From positions 124,001 through 188,000 of the forward strand of contig NC_069105.1 of the NCBI RefSeq assembly GCF_947172395.1: a stretch of DNA of 64,000 bases. Reading direction: 5' to 3'. Below the pieces are notes generated by a model. It saw only the letters and a program-made list of their open reading frames with translations. It did no database searches and had not been told where the DNA came from. Every line of letters starts with the position of its first letter. Position 1 is the stretch's first letter. The stretch comes from Bicyclus anynana. Lineage: Eukaryota; Arthropoda; Insecta; Lepidoptera; Nymphalidae. Shown one piece after another: positions 49,501 through 58,500 of the stretch. The translations under genes and the position numbers were made by a program.

Positions 49501-52500
49501 ACGAGATATTGTGTGTGTGAAGTTAGCAACAAATGACTGCGCAATGAATCAATAACGGTAAAAACGACGCGGACGGGGAGCCGGCTAGACGCGACCGCTC
49601 ATCTATACTCATTCCGCAGCTAACTTCACAAACACAAAGATCCGGGGCGAGCACTATAGTTATAATATATTTCACAGAACTTTTAGCAGATACGTTTAAG
49701 TAATTCAGGAATTATAGATAGTTTATATAAACACATTAGGTTAAGCCTGTAATGTTTATATATATTTATTTATTTAAATATACATATATATCTATATATA
49801 TATATATTTAAATAAATAAATATATATAAACATGTATAAACATGTATATATATGTATAAAATAAATAAATAAATCTATACTAATACATTATCCACAAGTA
49901 ACCTAGGCTAAATTTTATTTTGGGAAAAATAGGGTTCCGTAAGATATTTGGGTTTTTCGGACACAAGGTATAAAAAATCTACCAGAAAACTGGGGTAGGG
50001 GTAGGGGTAAGCTAGGGGTAGGGTAGGGGTAGGATAGGGGTGAAAGTTTCATCGAGTTTCACGCGGCCGAAGTCGCGGGCGTCGGCTAGTAAATAATAAA
50101 GCTGCACACTTACCGGCGCCGGTCGGGGGCCCTCGTCGTCGCTGGAGGCGGCCGACATGCGGCGCGCGGCCTGCGAGCGGCGGCGGCGCGCGCCCGGCGA
50201 CGGCGACGACGCCTCCGAGTCCGACAGCTCCGATATTGGACTCTGCGATGACAAACAAACATACATTCATAAAAAAATCTACTATATAAAAATAAGTCGG
50301 GTTTTCCTTCCTGACGCTGTAACTCCAGAACGCACCGACCGATTTCCACGGTTTTGCATTCGTTGGAAAGGTCTCGGGCTCCGTGAGGCTTATAGCAAAG
50401 AAAATTCAGGAAAAAGTAGGGATAGGGTAGGGGTAGGGTAGGGTAGGGTAGGGGTAGTTGAAAGTTTACATCGAGTTTCACGCGGACGAAGTCGCGGGCG
50501 TCCGCTAGTATATAAATATATAATTTTATTAGTCGACCTAAGAGCCCGACAGTTCCGATATTGGACTGTGCAATGGCAAACAAACGTTCATTAATAAAAC
50601 AAAATGAAAAAATAACCTGTTCCAATGTAGGTTCATAATAAGTCAAGGTAGGCAGTGAATTTTTGCATCTATGAAATGCACGCCATTGATCCCACCTAAA
50701 TTTTCCATACAAATTCAATTGTTTCATCAAGATCTTCAAAGTCTTAATTCCAGCAGCTTCACTATTGAAAAAACTGATTCAAGAAAAAAAAAATTGAAAA
50801 ATCCGAAAAAAAAATATAACTTGGCCACCCTAGGGAGTTTTGGAAATCTATTCAAATTAGTTATAGATAATTAGGTGGTGTACCTATCTACCATTCGCAT
50901 TTTATCCATTAATTACACCCTGAATAATATAATGAATATACCTCAATAGCTCAACGGTAAGAGCGGTCGAACTCATCACAGAGGGGTGGTGGTTCGTTCC
51001 CCGCCCCGTTGGTCTATTATCGTACCCACTCCTAATACAGTCTTCCCCGACTAGTTGGACAAATGTGAATATTGGTCATATTTAAAAGATATGGCAAATA
51101 TTCTTTTATTAAAAAAAAAAAAAAAATCATGACATTTTAAGATCAAACAATAAGTATAAAGGGTACACAGAAGTATAATATATAATAATAATATTTTTTT
51201 TATTTAAACGCAAAAAAACCAATACAAAATATGCTTAGTTTAAACTTGGGTCGTAATATGCACGAAGTCAAATCTTAAGCCTAGAAAACTACGTCTAACT
51301 GGAATGGTTAATAAACCCAATTCCAGATGTCAAACAGGTCACAAGGATCATAAATCATTTTCTGTTCATGTCTTGGTGAACAGATAGCCAATACGAGAAA
51401 ATTTTATTGTGCATATCTTCACAGACGAGCTGCAGTATTGCATTGTTAGAGTTCCCAATTATTTTCCAAAAAGATGTATAACGATAATAAGTATAATAAA
51501 GTAAGTAATAAATAAAATAAGGTAAGTATAGCGACAAATATAAATAATATATGACAGAGTTGTGCTCACCATTTTCAGACAATCTATATCTATAAGCTAC
51601 AGGAAAGAAAACTGTAACTTGGTCCAGACATGGTAAAGGAAATGACTTCGCAATTGCTCGGGGGGCCTTGCCACTCGATGTATATATACCCTTCCCTCCA
51701 CTTACGAGATCTATTTATACCACTTGCTTTCAGAGTGCCGACTGCCGATGCAATTGCAATTCTGTTAAAGTGTTAAATTGTAACAATAGGGTGTGTACCT
51801 ACAATAAAGATTTGAAACAATCAATGCGCTGAATTTTCAATATGGATATGCACTGAAGGAAAGACAACGTGAGGAAACCTGCATACCAGAGAATTTTCTT
51901 AATTCTCTGCGTGAAGTCTGCCAATCCGCATTGGGCCAGCGTGGTGGACTATTGGCCTAACCCCTCGAATTCTGAGAGCAGACTCGAGCTCAGCAGTGAG
52001 CCGAATTTTTATAATGATGATGATGATGCACTAGAAGTTGGCTTTTTTCGAAATTTTCAACATCCACTTCTTCAGAACATAAAAATAAAAAAATAAACAA
52101 CAGGATATTTTATTATGACTGCTTTCTCTCTCTAGGATCTACCAAAAAGAAAGACGCTGACTTTAATATAAAACATTTTTAACAAAAAATCTGAATCGTC
52201 TTCAAAGTTACAAATATAAACTTTTTCACTGATCAGTTTGAAGGCGGTGCCACGCCAAATGGGCTCTTTGGCCCATAAATTATAAATATGGACTGGAGAA
52301 GAACCAAATTTTCTTCAAACTATAAATAGTATGTCTATTTTTGTATTACTTAACTTTAAAGAAAATTGAGGTTTAAATCTTAATCCATGTTTATAAATAA
52401 AACATGGCCGTTTAAATACATTGTTTTTTTAGCACTGCACCGAAACACGTGCAAATTGCGCTGCCATGCGCCGGTTAACCTAAACAGTATATTATGTAAA

Positions 52501-55500
52501 GCCACATGCAGATGTAACTGTAATTTCACTAACTCATATATTTTAAACCTAAAGACACACTTCTAAACTAACAATTAATTAACTTTGAGCAACTATATTG
52601 ATAGCCAGTCATATAAATTCAATCTCCATATAACTACAGAAATATCATTCTCTAGTCGACGCCCTGCGGTTACACCCGCGTAGTTCCCGTTCCCATGAGT
52701 ATACGGAGACAAACTATAGCCTATGACACTCACAAATAACGTGGCTTCCTAGTGGTAAAAGAATTTTCAAAATAGGTTCAGTAGATCCAGAGATTACCCT
52801 CTACAAATACCACACACTTTATCTCTTTATAATATTAGTATTTTTCGACTTCATCCGCCCTTAGACCTCTTTAATCCGGCCCTCTCGCAAGATCCGTTCT
52901 CAGTGGACGTCTACTACCTACGAACTACCTCTCTGCCAAGTTTCAACTTTATACGTCAAGCGCTTTTCGAGATATCCCTCCACATTTATATAATAATAAG
53001 ATAAGATAGATGAATGATCATAAAAATAAAGAAAATATCAAAGTGAAAATAAGTTTCCTACCATATCCGACATGCCCGATATGTTCCCATGAATGGCGCC
53101 AACGACATTCCATAGCGTGTCTTTGATTGTGTTGTACTTGTACATGATTTTCATCTTCTCCTTCGGGGGTAACCCTTTTATGTTGCTCTCTAAATTGACG
53201 AAACAATTCCTCAAATTGCTCTTCAGTATCGTCAAATCCAACCACTTCTGGCGAACGGGTCGTCCCTCGCGCGACACCATATCGTGAATGCGTTTTATGA
53301 CAAAATTATATAAGTCTTCTTCCATGTTTTCCATTGAGAACTTTCAAATACAGAATGTTTCAAAACTCAAAAAACTTCACTACAGAACTTATACAGTTTT
53401 TTGGAAAAAGGTTATAAATTAAATGAAAGGAGTTACAATGAATGTCGTCGTGCCAAAAGTCGAATAACAAATGCCTGTTACTTGTTAGCACTCGGGTTCG
53501 GTTGGCGTGGTTCACTGAATGCTGAATCAGGGACCCATGTACGGGGAAGTGTTTATCTCAAGTAACCCAACACCTGGGTATATAGACACGTTGGCAACTA
53601 ACGTCATAACTACCTATAATTCTATGTGTGCAAAATCATAGCCTACAAAAAATTATAATTATTCAATAATTGCAATAGCACGCGTTTATGTAACAAACTT
53701 ACAAAAATTTAATTATGTCTGAGTATCAATAATTTTAATATTATTGATACTTAATATACCTATATTGATAAAACCGAATGTAATCCTACTGAAACATGTC
53801 TAACCTATTTTATTACACCTTGTATTAAAATAGGAGTACATACTGGAAGATTCAGGAGTGGACCATTGCTATGTTACTAGATATTTTATTTATTGATATG
53901 AATATTATTGTGAAATACTGAGAACAAAATTTAAAAGCCGAGTTTGCTTGTAGGTTTTCTGACCATGACTTCATACAAAGTTCTACTACACATTGCCTTA
54001 CACTACACTAGTGTGCACAAAAATGTTCTGCCTGTCCTAAGGACCTATTGCTACACTATTGGAGATGGAATTTTCCATTTTGAATAGCTAAAAACCTCAT
54101 TCTTGTCGTGACGTTCGATTCGTCCACACCTTTAATTGGATAATACTTCATGGGTTTTCTTTGTATAGGCGGGGAGAATGACTTGAGCGGAGAAGGAGAG
54201 TATTAACTAGTTTTAAAAGAAGTTTTTAACCCTACATCCTTCGGTCACAAGTCCGGGACTTCACTCAAAGTTATTCTCTGCCGTTCGAGGGTTTATTGGT
54301 AACATTCTTGGTGGAAATTGTTAGACCTGACAGACTTTCGTTCGTTTCGTTAAATTCTGATGTCAACCTGTTTCCGACAGCATGTGTCGGAAACGGGAAA
54401 TATGCCATGGTATCTTGGGTCGTAAGGTCCAAACATTCAACCTACCGGCTTCTCCTTGGCGACAGCGAGGACGTTGCTAAGGTCCGCATGGTCTGGCGGT
54501 TGCGCTGCGGGCGGCACGAAGTTCCTCAGGCCCCAGGAGCTGAGGCAGGGCGGGACCGCTGGCTGAGGGTTGGGCGGCGTCGGCGCGGTGGGCGGCGCGG
54601 CGCCGGCAGTCGACTCCCCCGACGATGACTCCGTGTCATCAGAGTCTGATGGGGACGACTCGCTGCCAGAACTCGGACTGCCACCGATTGGTGAAAGGAT
54701 TCTGTGAAAGAGAATGTCATTTTGTTAAGGGGGTGACTTGGCGATATATTTATTCTTGTTACTGAGATGATGGCAATGATAATCTTATACTATAGACAGG
54801 TTAAGTCCCTACAAAACCACCGCAAAACGTGATCCGAATTTAGGGACTATAAAAATATATGGTTTTTACACTTCCTGAACACAACTCGACATTGTAGACC
54901 ACATTTAGGTATTATTTGTTTAAATAACGTTCGTTGTTTATTAAGCTACTAAATGAAATTAAGTAAATTTTCCACATTTGTCTGCTTCAGTTTTGATGCG
55001 CTAGTGTAAAATATGATTGGATGATGGTAATAAAATTGTAAAATCAATGTAAACAGACAAACTAGTAGTTTCAAAAGTAATTAAAGCCTACTTGAACTAA
55101 ACGAACGAACAAAAACGAACTCACTCTTGAGCTCGGCTGCCTTCTATTGAGTACCTTCAAAATACAAGAAGAAATGAACTTCTAAAACTCTTTTATGTTA
55201 ATAATCAATAATAATTGATCATTATAATTTTTAGTGATTGCACCATGCAATAGTACTTACATCACAGTTTATTTAAAAACTAATATCGGTATTTTAGACT
55301 TAGGTATTAAAAATACTCGATAGAGTAATGTACCAACATAACTACCATATAGAACATCATAATTATTCTGATAAGACTCTGTATAAGTCAAAGTCAAAAT
55401 TCATTTATTTCAAATAGGCTTAGCTTACAAGCGCTTTCGAAACGTCAGGTAATAATATTAAACTTAAGATAATGGTGATAATAATCATTCGAAAACTCAA

Positions 55501-58500
55501 AATTAAAGTTACGAGGGTTCCAAACGCGCCTCGGTCCGAGAAGAGCCCACAACAAACTCAGCCAAGGTTTATTTTTTTTATTTATCACCATTTTACAAAC
55601 TTATTTAAAACTAAGCACACAGTTTAACACCAAGCTTTTTATAATTTAAATACTCATTAACACTATAATAAGACTTTACTAATAGCTTGAGCCTATGAAC
55701 TCAAAATTTAAAACTTTTTTTTTTTTATTGTTTACAAGTTAGCCCTTGACTACAATCTCACCTGATGGTAAGTGATGATGTAGTCTTAGATGGAAGCGGG
55801 CTAACTTGTAAGGAGGAGGATGAAAATCCACACCCCTTTCGGTTTCTACACGGCATCGTACCGGAACGCTAAATCGCTTGGCGGTACGTCTTTGCCGGTA
55901 GGGTGGTAACTAGCCACGGCCGAAGCCTCCCACCAGCCAGACCTGGACCAATTAAGAAAATCTCAATCTGCCCAGCTGGGGATCGAACCCAGGATCTCCG
56001 TTTTGTAAATCCACCGCGCATACCACTGCGCCACGGAGGCCGTCAAAACTCTACATTAACAAGAATTGTCTTTGTATATCAGAACATGAGTTCAGAATAT
56101 CATTCCATTCAAAGAACAAACTAAACATAGAACTGTTGCCCCGAAGTCCGAAATGGTCACAGATAAGTTGACTCCATTGATTACATTTGCCCAAAGTTTG
56201 CCGAACCAACCGTCCACGCTTGAATTGCACGATATGGTAGTTTGTACGTGAAGTTAGAAGGTATCCCGCAATTTGTTGGGCCAAACAGTTTTTTTTTTAG
56301 TAACTTGCCACAACTTTTAGCGTTTTTTATGTTGCAGTATTCGACTGCTAGATTAAAAAAGTTTCCTCAACCTTATTGACTCAACTCTGTTTTTCCGTTT
56401 ACTTACATTTATGTCCGTGCAATAAATATTGTGGTAAATGCAAAAGTAGGTTTGCGAACGAGCAAAACTAACGTTCCTTACACACGAGGAAGGGAAAGAT
56501 AAACAGAATTGCGGGGCCCGCTCAATTAAGACTTAGCAACTAGTTCCAGGGTCTGTACTCAATTAGTATAATTTGAGATCTTTTCAGGATTGGCTTTGTT
56601 TTGGGTGTTTTGTATAAGGCCTTCCACACACACGCAATAATACTGTCAAATTAGAGTAAGGTTTTGTCAAGTCGTGCCCCTAAGAAAATAATGATGTCGG
56701 GCTGTTTTACACTACTTTATTGGCAACTAGCGGATGCCTGCGACTTCGTCCTCGTGGAATTCAGTTTTTCACAAATCCCGCGGGAACCATGGATTTTTCC
56801 GGGATAAAAAGTAGCCTATATGTTAATCCAGAGTATAATCTATTTCCGTTCCAAATTGCAGCCAAATCGCTTCAGTAGCCGCAGCGTAAAAGAGGAACAA
56901 ACATACTTACACACAAACTTTCGCCTTTATAATATTCGTGTGATGTGATATTAGGTATCGAGTGTGTGTAGAACACCTAAAAGAAAAGCCTTATTTTGCC
57001 AAGAGGAGCGATTGTAACTTGCGAATGCGATACTCCAATAGACTTCGTAGCAAATATCACAGACTAAAAAAAAGCTTCGAATACAGTAACTGGGCGTCCA
57101 GAGGTTTTTAATAGGATTCCATATAGTATATGTATATGGTAATAAACTAAAAAAGGATAAACCTGGCTGAGTTTGTTGTGGGCTCTTCTTGGACCAAGGC
57201 GACCTTTGGAACCGTCGTAACTTTAATTTCAAGTTTTCGAATGATTATTATCACCATTATCTTAAGTTTAATATTATTACCTGACGTTTCGTAGCGTACG
57301 TTCGAGCTTGTAAACTAAGCCTATTTGAAATAAATGAATTTTGACTTTGACTTTTGACTTTGACTATAAAAAATTAATACGTTTAAAAATAAATTGAAAG
57401 CTTGGCTTGTCGAGAAGGCTTTCTACAGCTATTACGAATTCCTAGAAAATTTTTATGACTTTATTGTAAAATATAATTTAAAAATATGTTTAACCGATAA
57501 TTTATAATGATTTGTGACGATTATTAAGAACATTTACGAATAAATAATGATTATAAGTATGACTTGGCCAATGAGACAATTTCAAATAATCACGCATACA
57601 CACACACTATAATCTCTTAACTATTGTTACTGTGTGGACAGGGAAGTTATTAATTATGTCTAGGAAGGCGAGCCACGGCCTTCCACATGTCCAATAAATT
57701 ATCGCCGGTCACGAAACTGTTCGCAGCAAGTAATAAAGGTCCGCAAGGTGCTTCAATTGAATAGATACTAATCTACTCGTATATTACGAGTGAGAAAGTA
57801 GGAATCGTGGGTCTGTCTGTGACTTGAATACAGGGCCTGTAGCCCTGTGGCACGTCGATTCTCTTTCTACAAACGCTAACGTTTCGAAAACTAACAAAAT
57901 GAATGGGAATGATATTCACTGTCACGTGATCAAGTTGTCGATCGAATCTGTCATTTGCATACATTTTGTTAGTTTTCTAAGCGTTAAAGTTTGTAGAAAG
58001 AGAATCGATTATCGACGTGCCACAAGGATACAGGCCCTGAACATAAAACACTAATTTATAAAATGTCTCTCTGTCGTTCTGTCTGTCTGTATATCTATTC
58101 CGACTAATCTCTGGAATCGTGGAATTTTCATGCAGTTTCACGAATTTTCATGCAGTTTTTACAGGTAAATTAAGCTAAATACAGGCTTGGTTTTGACTGT
58201 ATATTGTATGCCTATCTGAAGTCTTTAAAGGAAACATGGCTTTAAATGATTTTCGACAAACTCTCTGTCTTTCCCTCTCCCGCGGCAATGCCTTGTTGCG
58301 AGATCCCCATCGATTGGACTATTGTCATAGTCACAATTAAAGAAAAACCAAAATAGATGTGCATGTCAAGCACATCGCGACCAATACACGATCAGTTTTA
58401 TCGGATGTCTTGCCGTTAGCGCTGCGGGCACGTGAACTTATTGGATGGTGAGTGGCTAGCTTAGTGCTTTACTTTTATAGTACTTTAAGAAGTCCAAGTA

